A stretch of DNA of 64,000 nucleotides from Epiperipatus broadwayi (lineage: Eukaryota > Onychophora > Udeonychophora > Euonychophora > Peripatidae): NCBI GenBank assembly GCA_028023455.1, contig JAQFVV010006272.1, forward strand, positions 2,583,127-2,647,126. Reading direction: 5' to 3'. Each line of letters opens with the position of its first letter. Position 1 is the first letter of the stretch. The notes beneath the pieces are model-generated. The model ran no database searches, was not told the origin of the DNA, and saw only the letters and a list, made by a program, of their open reading frames with translations. This document shows positions 1 to 12,239 of this stretch, in pieces. The translations under genes were made by a program, and so were the position numbers.

Positions 1-1330
1 ATATTGAATTTTTAAAATTTAATGTATACATGAGATGGAATATTATTTTCTTGATCAATAACCCTTCCAAACATATGTTAATTTAATGAAGAGTGTATAA
101 TACATACACCATACACATTAATATATGCTAATAAAATAACTGCCAAAGAAGATTTATGATGAATGTGAGCTGAGACAAGACTACAAGGAATAATCTTATT
201 CCTGTTAAGCATCTAGATAACCCAAGATAGGAAAAAGTTTCAAGAATGTAATTTTCGATTTAATAAATAATGTAAGAAAGAGAGATATAGAATTATAAAA
301 AAATTTCATTGCGTTCCAAATAAAAACTTTTAAGCCACATTCAAATAGTGGGCTCATAATTGCAGCAAATTGAACTTATGTTCCATATAACTTTAAAAAA
401 TATTAATTACAATAATGAAAGTCCATGTAAACCCTCATAAAAATCAAATTAAATTACGTCTTTTTTAAAGTAAAGGAGATTTATTCCTCATTAATATAAA
501 ATCTTATTATAATATTAATAACATGTATATTTATATGAAATATTTTTTTTATTTATAATACATTTGTGAGATGATAAAATCATAACGACAACTTATAATA
601 TCTGACAAATACAAATCTTTATTGAAATCGACAACATATAGAAATCATTAGGTTTTTTTTTTATATAATTTATATATATATAAACTAATGATTTCTATAA
701 GTTATCATTATTTCTATAAGAAATCATTAGTTAAATGCATTTTTTCTGATTTTTAAAGCTTCGTCATAATAAGAAATTAAACACGTTTTTCATTTTTTAA
801 AAATTTAATTATTATTATTTTTTATGCTTTTAATGATTTTTCAATTTTAAATAATTATTGTTTTATGAAAACAATAGTTTCAATGATTTTCATTATGTTA
901 AAATCAGACATTTGAATAATATTAATTTGATTTAATATGAACATAAATTTGTGACTCATTTACATATTTATTGCATTACTACTTGCAAAAGCATAATAAT
1001 ATTAATTATATATTTCATGAATTACTGCTATAATAAATAGTTTCAAAAATTATTTGTTATTTTATAATTAAGAGCTATTTTTGTTATTGCTTTTTTATGT
1101 CTACACAGTAAATATATATATAAACGATAAACCGAGAACAATTTCCCACTCTACAGCCATCTACAGAAGATTGATGCTTCGTTTTATCACATATTGTCCT
1201 AAGCTAAAGAAACAAATGATCTGTTATATATATATATATAGTTACATTAGTTATTGCATATATTTTTTCTGGGCCATGTTTCACCAGTTTTTTAAGTTGA
1301 ATCGAAATTGTCACCATCTTGTGTAAAAAA
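1..1330. other. AT-rich DNA without a recognisable gene
   Basis: No coding, RNA or transposon signature is visible. A short inverted repeat occurs at 638-651 against 684-698 (atagaaatcattag and its complement), and a third copy of the motif lies near 719-731. The longest local ORF, 1081-1326, is TA-rich and resembles no protein I know. Confidence 0.6.
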
Positions 1331-1340
1331 GATATAATGA

Positions 1341-2060
1341 ATGGTGATGACGACTTTTTATTTAGGTACTTACAACTACAAATCACTTTCAAGTGAAGGA
1401 AGATTGCAAGAATTAAAAGAAGAACTGTCTTATAGTAAATGGAACATTATTGGACTTTGTGAAGTTAGAAGAAAAGGTGAAAAGAAAATTGATTTAAAAA
1501 GTGGACGTGTACTGTACTATAAAGGTCCAAATATTGAAAATACAAGTAGAGTAAGATTCATTATAAATAAAAAATAAAAGAACAACATTGTGGAGATTGA
1601 TGGTGTATGGGGCAGAATGGCAAGATTAGTTATACAACTTAATAGCAGATACCAAATGCAGATGATTCAGGTTTATGCACCAACAAGTTCTCATAGTGAT
1701 GAAATAGTAGAAGATTTTTATATGGATGTACAAAAGGCTTTTGATCAGAGTAAACAACATTTTAAAATTGTTATGGGAGACATTAATGCTAGAATTGGTA
1801 AACAAATGAAAGATGAAAGTGTTGTAGGTAATTTTGGTTATGGTAATAGAAATGAGAGAGGATATAAACTTGTGGAGTTTGCAGGAAAAGGGAAACTTTA
1901 TATTATGAGAAATGGACATCGAAGCATCCAAATGAAGGTACAGCAGAATTGGATTATATTTTGACTAACAGAAAATACATATTTCAAGATTGTAATGTTC
2001 GTAATAAATTTAACAGAGGAAGTGATCATCGATTAGTAAGATGTGAGATATGTGTTAATG
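1341..2060 (+). pseudogene. RTE LINE endonuclease domain, broken
   Basis: Apurinic/apyrimidinic-type endonuclease that in an active LINE would nick target DNA to prime reverse transcription. The first ORF (1341-1577) gives FYLGTYNYKSL followed by GLCEVRRKGE, where the E is the catalytic metal-binding Glu. After a frame break, 1590-1964 gives QVYAPTSSHSDE, VMGDINARIG (catalytic Asp and Asn) and NERGYKLVEFA. A third segment near 2018-2050 keeps GSDHRLVRCE, the terminal SDH motif. All catalytic blocks are therefore still legible, but in at least three separate frames. The start at 1341 follows the homologous junction in copy 2 and need not be the original start. Confidence 0.85.
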
Positions 2061-2639
2061 CAAAATTAGAGAGAGAAAATGATTAAGAAAAACAATATTT
2101 TCAGTTGATATTTCTAATTTTCAGAAACATTCTAATGAATTTAAATTAGAACTTACAAATAGGTTTCAAGTATTAGTAGAATTTGAACATTATTCAGGTT
2201 TGAATAAAATTAATAAGAGAATAACTGATACACTTTTAAAAACTGCAACAAAGATAGATGGTAGAAAAAAAGCAGTAATTGACTAATAAAATTTCTACTG
2301 AGACTAGAGAATTTATGAAGAAAAGAAGGAATATGAAGATATACAAAAATGATGCATTAAAAAGGATTAAATACCTTGAATTCTGTAAAATAATGTGGAA
2401 AAGAGTTGAAAATGATATAAAAAAGTATAACTGTGAACTAGAAAAGAAAGCTGTAGCTGAGAATAAAAGTCTCAAGAGTGTAAAACAACATGTTGGTATT
2501 GGTAGAAATTTATATCTGCAATAAGAAAAAAAGATGGAATTATTATTAAAAAGAGAGTTGACATCATGAAATGGGTAGAAGACTTCTATCAAAATTTATA
2601 TAGTAATAAAGAATAAGCAGCTCCCATATCTATTATGTC

Positions 2640-4135
2640 ATCTGAATTGCCCATAATTTTAAATGAAGTGAGACATGCAATTAAATTTATGAAGAAAAGA
2701 AAGGCTCCAGGTAATGTTGGAATTATAGTTGATATATTAAAAGAAGCAAGTGAAGAAATATAATTTTTTTAGCAAAATTATGTACCAAATGTCTAATGAT
2801 AAAGATGTGTCAGGTGATTGGAAGAATGCAGTATTAATATTAATATTTAAAAAAGGTGATAAAGAAGATATTAAAAATTACAGACCTATCATCCATTTAT
2901 CAGTTTTATACAAAAATTTTAACAAGATAATTACAACCAGACTACAGAGAACATTGGATTTCCACTAACCAAGAGAACAAGCTGAATTTAAAAGTGGATT
3001 TAGTACAGTAGATTATATCTAGGTATTGAGAGAAGTTATAGAAAGGGCAAATGAATATGAGTTGACATTATGCTTTGGATTCATAGATTATGAAAAGGCA
3101 TTTGATTCTATAAATATTTCTTCAGTGATTAAAGCATTGTATCATCAAGGTATAGATCCAGGAATTTTAAAGAATATTTATAAAAATGCAACAGCAATAA
3201 TTAGATTACATAATGATACTAGGAAAGTCAATTTTGAGAAGAGCATAAGACAGGGTGACTCTATATCTCCAAAACTTTTTACAGCAGTGCTGCAAGAAGT
3301 ATTTTGTGGATTAAAATGGGAATCTAAAGAAGTGAAAGTAAATCGAGATTACTTAAGTCATTTAGATTTTGCAGATGTTGTTTTTGCAAATAATGCTTTA
3401 GAGCTGCAGGAAATGTTGCAGGAGTTATCAGATGAAAGTAGGAAAATATGACTAAAGATAAATGTTAAAAAGACTAAAGTATTATTCAATGGATTTTTTC
3501 AAAATATAAAAATAAAAATTGATTATGATGAGTTAGAAGAAGTTAACAGCTGCAAATATCTTGGTCATATTATTAATACAGATGGAGACATAATGAATGA
3601 AATTATTCATAGAATTAAACTTGGTTGGAGTGCTTTTGGTAGAAATAACTTGATACTAAAAGAAAATATGCCTATGTGTTTGAAAAGGAAGGTTTTTAAT
3701 AAATGTGTTTTACCAGTTCTTACTTATAGATCTGAGACTGAGACTTGGATACTCAATAAAAGAGAAATAAAGAGACTTCAGGTCACTCAAAGAAGTATGG
3801 AGAAATGCATGTTAAGAGTAACAAGAAGAGATTGAAAATGCAATATATGGGTAAGAGAACAAACAGGTGTTACTGACCTTATTGAAAAAAATTAAAAGAC
3901 TGAAGTGAAATTGGGCTGGACATATTGCTAGAAGAGTTAATAATAGATGGACAATTAAAATCTTAAACTGGATTCCAAGAGATTGTAAAAGACCCAGAAA
4001 GAGACCACATGTGATATGGATGGATGAAATAAGAAAGTGTGCCCCTGGTTGTGGAGAAGAGAAGCTAAAGATCAGAGAAGATGGTCTGAACTTGGAGAGA
4101 CCTTCATCCTGCAGTGGATTGATAATGATTGATGA
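2640..4135 (+). pseudogene. RTE LINE reverse transcriptase and C-terminal region, broken
   Basis: Reverse transcriptase for target-primed reverse transcription. Visible blocks are [19 protein letters not shown] and NYRPI (2815-2890), motif A FIDYEKAFDS (about 3078-3108), motif B RQGDSISPKLFTAVLQE (about 3248-3300) and a motif C that reads HLDFADVVFANN (about 3358-3395). Motif C should contain adjacent Asp-Asp; here one codon is missing, so polymerase activity would be lost whatever the frame. The downstream IHRIKLGWSAFGRNN and CLKRKVFNKCVLPVLTY blocks (3593-3835) are typical of this LINE group. In-frame stops separate the blocks at several points. Confidence 0.88.
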
Positions 4136-4168
4136 TGATGACAATGAAAATTTGAACTGTTCTTGGCT

Positions 4169-4195
4169 ATATATATATATATATATATATATATA
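4169..4195. repeat. (TA)n microsatellite after the LINE 3' end
   Basis: About 13 uninterrupted TA units lie just downstream of the LINE's TGA-repeat tail. Confidence 0.9.
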
Positions 4196-4370
4196 CTATT
4201 GAGCTATCATTGATTATTACACATAAATTCATTGAGATTCAATATTTGCTGCTATATATAATAATATAAAATAAATAGAAATTATTCCTTCTTGCCTTCA
4301 GTATAATAATCTTATGTTGTATTTTTAAAAAAATAATGCTTATACAATATACTGTGATGTAGAGGAGTGT

Positions 4371-4492
4371 AAAGTAGAAATGAGTCAAGCATTGATGGTC
4401 TAATGGTTAGCATAGTTGCTTTCCAAACAGCTGACCCAGGTTTGCTTCCTGGTCAACACATTTGACATATGAAAAAAAAAGTAGAAATGAGT
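4371..4492 (+). mobile_element. tRNA-derived retrosequence with 15-bp target-site duplication
   Basis: A tRNA-like body followed by a short 3' extension and an A9 tail is flanked by identical 15-bp direct repeats, aaagtagaaatgagt, at 4371-4385 and 4478-4492. The insert is 92 bp (4386-4477). A TSD plus an A-tail shows LINE-type retrotransposition. The lack of a LINE-derived 3' tail favours a single tRNA retropseudogene over a SINE family, although a very short SINE cannot be excluded. Confidence 0.85.
4389..4460 (+). pseudogene. tRNA-Gly(UCC) pseudogene
   Basis: The 72-nt segment follows eukaryotic tRNA-Gly(UCC) along its length. The A-box region is tggtctaatggttagcat, the anticodon loop tttccaa has UCC in position, and the T stem ccagg/cctgg is intact. 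It is not functional as it stands: the acceptor arm gcattga/tcaacac has two mismatches, the anticodon stem has a C:A mismatch, and the T loop reads tttgctt where the usual TTCGANT is expected. Several differences fit CpG decay. Confidence 0.82.
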
Positions 4493-4541
4493 GCTAAAAA
4501 CACTGATAAATTAGATTGCTTTAATATCATGTAATTATATA

Positions 4542-4811
4542 TGATTATTATATTAAAGAATAGAAATGAGGAAATAATATCCATGTAAACAGAAGTAACT
4601 TTAATCTTTGATAATACCAAAAAATTATCATTTACTATTAATTGACAACCTCTGAAGCCAACCCAGTTTTTTTCACTAAACCTAAAGCAGCTCTTTTATT
4701 TGAGTAATTAATTAGTAATAATTGATAATTTCTTGATAACATCAAAAGTTGAAGGTTATTTTTATTTACATGGTTATTTTCTCCTCATTTCTATTCTTTA
4801 ATATAATAACA
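4542..4811. repeat. MITE-like hairpin repeat, about 270 bp
   Basis: Long terminal inverted repeats. The left arm (about 4542-4645) contains attaaagaatagaaatgagg. The right arm (about 4705-4811) contains its complement, cctcatttctattctttaat. Similarity continues inward through ccatgtaaa, the aactttaatctttgat-like block and the attatca/ttactattaatt block, giving arms of roughly 100 bp. There is no coding sequence between them. No TSD longer than TA is obvious. It is probably a non-autonomous DNA element; the family is unknown. Confidence 0.75.
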
Positions 4812-5985
4812 ATCCATTAAAATATTTCATTCAATATAATTATTAGTATATATGTATTAGATTTGTACATGCAAATATGGAATGTTTTTAATAAAATATT
4901 GATATTTTTTATGTATTTTCCAGTTTAGTTCAAATATAATGTCTGCTAAGCACACAACTAATTAAAAACTGAAATAGCAACCTAAAAGACACATCATACA
5001 GCAACAGTAGTTTATTTGTCTGATCTGCTTACTTATTTACAAATTATAAAGTAACATTACAGCTGAACTCAAAATAAAAAATATACAAAATGCTTTCAAT
5101 ATTTACATATTTATTAATGTAATATGATTTACAAATGTCAAACTTTCAACACTCACAACTTTGATCATCCATTTAAGATAAATGCATCAATGTTTAGTAC
5201 TAATCATTTATTAGGCTGCAGGTTGTCATACTACTTCTGTTCCATATATAAATTTTAAACCTCAGTAAATATTTAAATATCTGTTCTTTAATTAAGCATA
5301 AATATGTGGAAGAATTAAATCTAAATTCATCTTACTTTTTTTATATTGAAGTAGTCAATCTTAGCTTATTGAGCTTCATAGTTCCATCTACTAACCCATA
5401 TTCAAACCCTATTTTCCATCCTGCTCCTTTTGTCATATATATATATTGTGTATATATTTGAGATGTGCACCTAAGTTATAAAATTTTAATGTTTCAATAA
5501 TATTTTTAAAATTATTATTAATTTTTTTCTATTAATTATTAGTTCTTTTTTATTAAAGTACATAGGTGTGGTTCAAATATATATATAAGAGCAAAATACT
5601 AACAAAATATTGATTTTTTTTTTGTAAATATTTTATTATACGTCATTTTTAAACTTTTTCTTTTTAAAGTTTTTTTTTTTTTTTATTAAAATGTATATTT
5701 TATAAAATCGAAGATGGAAGATGCTACAGTTAATTGTCTAAAAATAATTAAAGGGTTGGAAGCACTATTGTTTTAATCTGGGGAACGTATTTTTAATTAA
5801 AGTTTTTACTTAAAATAAAATGGGATTAAATTATTAAAGATTTTCTTTATTATAAACATTTTTGTCAAATCTATTTTTAATCTGGAAATAGATTTGAATT
5901 TATTTTTGGAATATTATCTTACTGTTGCATCTTCAAAAACAATCGATAAAGAAAAAGTAAGAATTTTAAGATCAGAGATTAGATT
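4812..5985. other. AT-rich DNA without a recognisable gene
   Basis: Only homopolymer runs and short TA tracts are visible (for example around 5437-5460 and 5640-5690). Confidence 0.6.
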
Positions 5986-5989
5986 GTGA

Positions 5990-6400
5990 GCTAAAACTAA
6001 GTAATTAAAAGCATTCCAGAAATACCCGGGCAGGGTATAAAATGGCTGAATTTTAAATCAACAGATGGATTAGCTACTATTGAGAGAACTGTATTGATGA
6101 CATAATACACATCGCTATGCAACTTAAAATGATGTAGTAGTAAGTCCACCCTTCTCGGCCCTGTTGGGTCATCATCTTCCATGGCCATACCATTCTGCTG
6201 CCTAAGAGTGAAGTAAAAGCCTGACCTAAGAACTTTAGTAAGCTAATGGAAGTTTGCTGTCACATAAAAACTGCCATGCATGAGATGGACTTTTTAATAT
6301 GGACTCTTAAAATGGTGCAAGGTAAATTATTTCAAAGCGCCACATCTGAAACTAAATCTAGCTTGCCTAATTAATCTCGAATTCTACTATCAAGATTTCA
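5990..6400. other. GC-richer segment of unknown nature
   Basis: This block is visibly less AT-rich than its surroundings. A minus-strand ORF at 5997-6188 (63 codons) starts MAMEDDDPTGPRRVDLLLHH and is not low-complexity. I recognise no domain. It could be a decayed repeat or an exon remnant. Splice sites are not clear, so I do not call it a gene. Confidence 0.35.
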
Positions 6401-6560
6401 CATGTATTATTTAACTTTGCCTTTTTTTTTAAATATGTAAATGTAATTTGCTCTTAAATAATTTCTATAAATTTAATCCTATCTCATATGCGCTAACTTT
6501 CCTTAACTTTGGTGTGGTTATTTATTTATAGTTATTTATTACTTGATTTTATATATATGC

Positions 6561-6662
<102 letters not shown>

Positions 6663-8330
6663 GCCAATCTCAAACAATCTGACAAGTTAAATTTCTCAAA
6701 TCTCTTCTTTCTTTTAAGTAAACTCCATGAACTAAGATTATTAACATCCCCATGAAGCATAATTTGATAAATTAATGTTTTCCAGATTGTTTTTACAAAT
6801 CAACATCTAGGTTCGTTTTTAATATAAAAATATATTTGTTTAACTCTGGATTTTCTACCTGGGATGAATCCAGAACTCAAGCTAATTAGCACTTTGAAAC
6901 CTTATTTGTTTTATAAATGTTATTCAATTCTGAAAAGGTGACCGATTATTATTTGTTTTCTATATAACTGCTAGTCCTTTTTTTATTTACTCTTAAAATA
7001 TCAAATACAGTACTTAAATATTTCAGTTATTATAAAATCAATGAAGGTGGGATTTATTTATTTTAAATAGCAAAAGGGGGGGGGTCAAATCTTAATATAT
7101 ATTTTATTAAATGAAATCTAAATCTCTCTCTATATATATTCTAGTGGCATAACATTTTATTTATATAAAGTATGGCATACAAACTAAGGGTCATTTATTT
7201 TAAAGCAGTAAACTTATTCAATGTCGTTAGTGACATTTATCATTGCTGCGTTACTGACATTCAGCCTTATCTTCATGTTTAGATATATGTGCTTCTTAAT
7301 CTGGGGATTATGACAAGTTCAAACTCATAGATTTCTTTTCAAGCCTTGTTCTGAGGATAGTTGACCTTCTCAGAACCATTTTTTTCGTATAAAGGGGCCT
7401 CAGGCGGTGATTTTCTAAGTCTGGCACATGCTATGACTATCCACTTTTTTCCTATAAAAAGGCCTGCATGTTGGCAATGACCATGACATGCCTATCCACT
7501 TTGTCTTTCATCCAGAAGCATGACTTTTCCTGTTATTTTTTGGCTATTATGTCAGCACCGTAAACTTTTTCATATTATTATGTCTTTTGCTTCATGACCC
7601 AGTTTTAATGCTCTGATATTAAAATTGTGCTCTGCTCAAAATATATATAAATGCCAACTACTTCCAGTTTTATTAATTAAATTTATTCCAGTCTTATACA
7701 ATCCCACCATCGTAACTTATTTCTGTATTTAAGAGTATCTATATGCCTTGGGGAAAATAAAGCATTCTTCTTACCAGCGCTAATTAAAAGAAGTTTCATT
7801 AAGTATTTTGTCTTATAATCAAATATGTTTTCAAATGTATTTTATTTATTTTCATGACTGTAATGGCATGAAAATAGTTTGTATTATATCTGTAATGAAT
7901 CTTGGAACACTCCCCGAAATAATGTTAGTTACCATGTTTCAAAACTGTAATCCAAGGCATTAATAGCAATTTTATGTAACTTTTTCTAATAATCAATTGG
8001 CATCTTAATATTGGACCCACCAAAGATGTGTGTTTATGTATAGTGTATATTATTTAACTAATAAAAGAGCATATGAGAAATAATAGTGTGAATGATACTA
8101 TGTAATCATCTACCACTTGCTCATTTCACACACATACTAATGTATGCAATTAACTAAGTCATAATGTATGATAATTTGTCATTATATTAAACTATATTTT
8201 ATTGTCTAACTTGTTTGAGTAGTTAGAATTCCTTTTTCTCCACTTCCACACATACAGCCATGTGTGTATATATTTTAGTTAAGTCATAGTTAATAGATGT
8301 CTCATTGTCTTCTCCGCTTTGCTAGGGGGC
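6663..8330. other. AT-rich DNA with a GC-richer block at 7180-7640
   Basis: No gene is visible. At 7389-7510 two diverged units of about 60 bp lie in tandem. Both contain tataaa, a GGCCTC/GGCCTG core and end in an atgactatccactttt/atgcctatccacttt block. The surrounding 7180-7640 is less AT-rich and is probably an old repeat of unknown class. A G9 run occurs near 7077. Confidence 0.5.
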
Positions 8331-8339
8331 TGGATTAAA

Positions 8340-8460
8340 ATTAATTTTTATGTGCCAACACTATTATGTTATTCATTAGGTGTTAGATCTGGGGCTTAGA
8401 GAGTGGGTTCGAACCCAGACTGGTCCTTGACCTAAATCTTGCGGCTTGACTGGGTTTGAA
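8340..8460 (+). other. Isolated tRNA-type B box, possible SINE remnant
   Basis: The sequence tgggttcgaacccaga at about 8405-8420 matches the pol III B box and forms a T-stem-like tggg/ccca pair. No convincing A box or acceptor stem is visible upstream, so only a degraded tRNA-derived repeat can be suggested. It lies just before the first palindromic repeat (8545-8773). Confidence 0.35.
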
Positions 8461-8544
8461 ATACAGTTTGTGAGTTCCAGCTCATGTTAGATGGATAAAC
8501 ATGTTTTGACTAGTACAATATGTATATTTATATATTATTTGTCC

Positions 8545-8773
8545 TCCACTCCATCTCAAATAACTGACACACTTGATCACATACATGCAAAAAATAGATG
8601 ATTCTCAATATACATATTTAGTGCAGAACCAGCATTTATCAGTTAGGCCAGATCATTATCTCCCACACATATATAAATCAGTGCTTGAATAGTATTTGCA
8701 CAAAATACCATCAGGAATCATATATTTTTGGGATATATGTGGTCATGTTGTCAATTGTTTGAGATGGAGTGGA
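8545..8773. repeat. Palindromic repeat family, copy 1
   Basis: The left arm, tccactccatctcaaataac onward (8545-8591), is complementary to the right arm ending ttgtttgagatggagtgga (8735-8773). The centre holds the family core: an atttagtgcagaaccagcat block, then a ccagatcattatctccc-like block, then atatataaatcagtgctt. The same core recurs near 20150, 25210-25260 and 57150. No ORF is present. No TSD was identified. Confidence 0.7.
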
Positions 8774-8779
8774 AAATGA

Positions 8780-11200
8780 ATATTGACTAAAAAATCCTAA
8801 GTTAAGTCCCTCTAGTTATTTATTTATATAAAAAACATTCACTACACTAAATTAATAGGTTAATTACATATTTATATACATAACATAAATTGAAAGTATG
8901 AGTAATGTGTAACAGTGATTATATAGCAATAGTTAAAATCATTTCTAGAATTTACTTGTTACCTAATGTTAAAATTTAAAAGTTATTACGTATTACTTAT
9001 TTGTTACATAGACACATTACAAAATTCTGTCTGTAACGTTTGTTAAAAATAATGTATGTACAAGAATTAGCCCTTTTTTCAAATTATATTTATTAAATAT
9101 TATTTCATTAAATTTCAGAATTCACATCTTGTGTTAAAGATTTGCAGAAGTCTCTACTGTCGTTTTTTCAGCACATAGTCTTAAGGTTATAGCTTTAATA
9201 AATATTACTGTAAATTTAAAATGTAAATGAACATACTATTTATATACAAATTTTTCAAAACCATTTAAAAAGTTTTATTTAACTTAGTCCAAAAATTCTG
9301 TTGGATTTAAGCAGGTTTTTCTAATCTGAACAACATTTACAAAATTTTAAATCAAGATTAACAAATTAATACACTGAATTATTTTTTAAGTTTAAAGTGA
9401 TCATGTGATGTAAATTTAAAGTTTTTGTTAGTTAGCAATGACCATCACTATGACATAATTCTTTTTATATTTAAAATTTTGCTAAAGTTTCTTTTGCTTT
9501 GTTTTTTATAGATATATTATGCTTATATTATTATTTTTTTATGAAAATAAAAAATTGTGATAATCCATAATAAATGGCTGCTGTAATTTTGAAAATGTAA
9601 ACAGTGAATATCTCTTTTCTTTGTTTCAGTTATAAAAAAAAGTCTATAATATCAATTATTAATTCATTTCAGCACTAATATATTTGTCAACTTTTTGATA
9701 TATAAATTATTTTATTATATATTAAATTTCAATTTTACAAATTTTAGTTGTATTGTTATTTTCTTTTTTTAAGGGAATAATGTTGTAGAAAATGCACACT
9801 TAACTATTCTGCAAACAAGCTGTCATTTTAATATGGATAAAACAGAAAAAGTTTTACTAGATTTCTGAAAATTTCTAAATAAATCTAGAATTTTTTTCAG
9901 TTATGAAACTCATCACACATTCAAATAACTTTCCAATTATTGATGCATAAATAGATCTGAAACTATTCTCAGGTAGATAACAGTAATTGCAAATTAATCT
10001 GGATTGGTCAGATGAATATAAAATTTTAGATTATAAAATAAAAGTATTATTACAATATAATGCAACCTTCAAAAATAGTAAAGAAGCTACGCAACTCTTT
10101 AGTTCCTAAGTATATGGTTATTTTTTTTTTTTGTAACTTTACTATAATTAGTTTTTAAAATTAGTAATCCTTTAATTTTAATGTGATTTTTAATTTGCTA
10201 TAAATCTTTAATTAGTCTCTCAATAAACATATTTTTACATAAATTAAATTAAATAAAAATAAAATAAATGATTAAATGATTTATTACTTGGGAATTCATA
10301 AGAATTTTGAGCCCTGGAAGAGACAGAGTTACTTACAATTTATTCAATTAGACCAAAAGTATTAGTCTACCCTATTAGCATTTTATTAAAATATATAAAA
10401 AATGATCATTTAAAAAAATAAATCATATTATGTGAAAAAAAAATTACTTTGTAACTTTTGTAATAAAAATTGACATCTATTAATAAGTAATAACCAAGCA
10501 TCATCCTTATTAACAATTTGCTTATGTGTACTTTGAGGACTCTGTTTCATTAAATTTAATATCTTCTAAATATTAGATGCATATCTGTAATTAAATACTA
10601 CCTAATGCTATATTAGTAATGATAAATAATATGAAAAATATTATATAACATTAGAATAGTAGCTAACAAACAAGTTTATAATAAAATTCTCTCATAAGCA
10701 AAGTTTCATGTATTAACAAATAGACATTTTTTCATATAAAATTCAAAATATGATATCATTTCCAACTTTCTTATACACTTAACAATACTATTTTTTGCAC
10801 CAAAACATTATTCTTACAGTTTCAACTGTCCTGCAGTCATATCAGAGCTACAATATCTAAATATATAATCATACAATTAATACATTATATTTATATACAT
10901 AATTAATAACATACATCTTAGCCTGACCATTATAAATAATCATTTTCCATTTTATTATTCTACTCTTAACTAATTTTATTTATAGTTTTTTATTATTAAA
11001 TTATTCTAAAACAATTTTATTATAATTTTAAAACTTTAATCTTTAAACTCTACTATTTAATCTATCATTTTATTATTATCTTTTTAATTATATTTTCTTA
11101 ATTACTTCTAAACTTTCTTTATTTTTATTATATATTTAACTATTAACATTTTTACATTATAAATTACCTTTTTATTACATTACTAAACACTTGTTTTTAT
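8780..11200. other. AT-rich DNA; one SINE-tail fragment
   Basis: No gene is visible. A 25-bp stretch at 10275-10299 matches 36020-36044 at 22 of 25 positions (both end ggaattcat). This suggests a decayed minus-strand SINE of the 36-kb family, its body extending towards about 10400. Confidence 0.5.
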
Positions 11201-12160
11201 AATCTTATTTCCAAAAACCAACTGACAAATTTTCAAAAATTTTTATACTTGTTGAACAACTCCCTCTATCATCACTTTCAGACCTTATTATATTTGTAAA
11301 TATTTCTATTTAATAAAATGATTACAAAATAAATTGTTATGAATGTTATCAACACTTAAATCTAAAAATTTTAACTTAAAATTAAAAGTACCCTCCCTCC
11401 CAATAATAAAATTAATATTAGAATCAAAAACATTTAATCTATCAAAAGAATCTTTCAATTTGTTTTTTGAAAAATAAAAAAAAAAACAATTGTCAATATA
11501 TCTAAGAAATAATAAAAAAAAACACACACAAAAAAGATTAACAATGCCACTCTAAAAAATCAATGTAGACAAAACACATCAATAACTAAAACACATTATT
11601 ACACATAAAGTACATTGAATTCTCTAATAACAATAAAAAAAATCATGATTAATATTATTTTAAATCAGCAGAAATACATTCAGACTTTCCTAAAATGAAA
11701 AGAAATACTTTAATACTTTTTAATCTACCAAATGATTGATACATATTTTTAATATCTAAACTTCCAAATACACAATCATCTTCTAAAATAAAACTATTTA
11801 TTTTATTAAATGCCTCAAAAGAAGAAGGTATAGAAAATTGACTAAAACTAATATAAAAGAAGGAATAGAAATTGACTAAAACTAATATAATTAAAAAAAA
11901 TTTAAAAAAAAAATGTAAAATATTATCAACAATTTTTCTGTAAAATCAAAAATACACCTTACAGAAAAATTACCTTTATGAAATTTAAGGTTACAAAAAT
12001 TTTTATGAGCCATATAATCACTAGAATAACATTTTAAAAAGTAGTTCTATCAAGAAATTTTTTTTCCATAATTCTTATAATATTAATCAAATTAAATTTT
12101 ATTTTCTTAGCAGAATCATAATTTAAAATAGAACATTTCACACAAAAATGGCACCTTTGT
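11200..12160 (-). pseudogene. Penelope-like reverse transcriptase fragment, minus strand
   Basis: Read on the minus strand, this segment gives a short Cys motif (CHFCVKC), a YCYSSDYMAHKNF block, RCIFDFTEK, then FGSLDIKNMYQS (motif A, LDIK with the catalytic Asp). The ORF at 11306-11527 carries FLRYIDNCFFFY (motif C, where the second Asp of YxDD has become Asn) and FKLKFLDLSVDN, matching the LPFLDL-type block after motif C in Penelope-like elements. The part between motifs A and C is partly deleted: 11640-11830 runs quickly into 11527. Frames are broken. A partial duplication of an actaaaactaatat block occurs near 11840-11890. Its plus-strand homologue lies at 12240-12880. The Penelope assignment is by motif pattern; another RYxDD-type RT is possible. 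Confidence 0.6.
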
Positions 12161-12239
12161 ATTCTAAAATAAAGTTTTTTAGAGATATATAATGGAAAAT
12201 ATTATATTTTAAATTGTGTTCCTGATAAAAAAAAAAATC

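Larger units (their letters stand above)
1335..4144 (+). mobile_element. RTE-type LINE, copy 1, nearly full length, inactive
   Basis: A non-LTR retrotransposon of the apurinic-endonuclease plus reverse-transcriptase type. The plus strand encodes, in order, the endonuclease (about 1341-2060), a linker, the RT (about 2640-3480) and the C-terminal region ending in the WAGHIARR and WMDEIRKC blocks (about 3890-4060). The 3' end is a short tgatgatgatga run at 4126-4141, which is typical of the RTE/BovB clade. Frames are broken many times by stops and frameshifts, so it is dead. Copy 2 (12885-14465, minus) continues about 100 bp further 5', so this copy is probably slightly 5'-truncated. Clade assignment is by motif memory. 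Presence of a LINE is near certain; the RTE label is likely. Confidence 0.9.

Noticed and set aside
1081-1326. 81-codon ORF upstream of the LINE
   Set aside because: TA-repeat composition, no domain, overlaps an equally poor minus-strand ORF.
4389-4460. Functional tRNA-Gly gene
   Set aside because: Acceptor and anticodon stem mismatches, altered T loop, A-tail and TSD show a retropseudogene.
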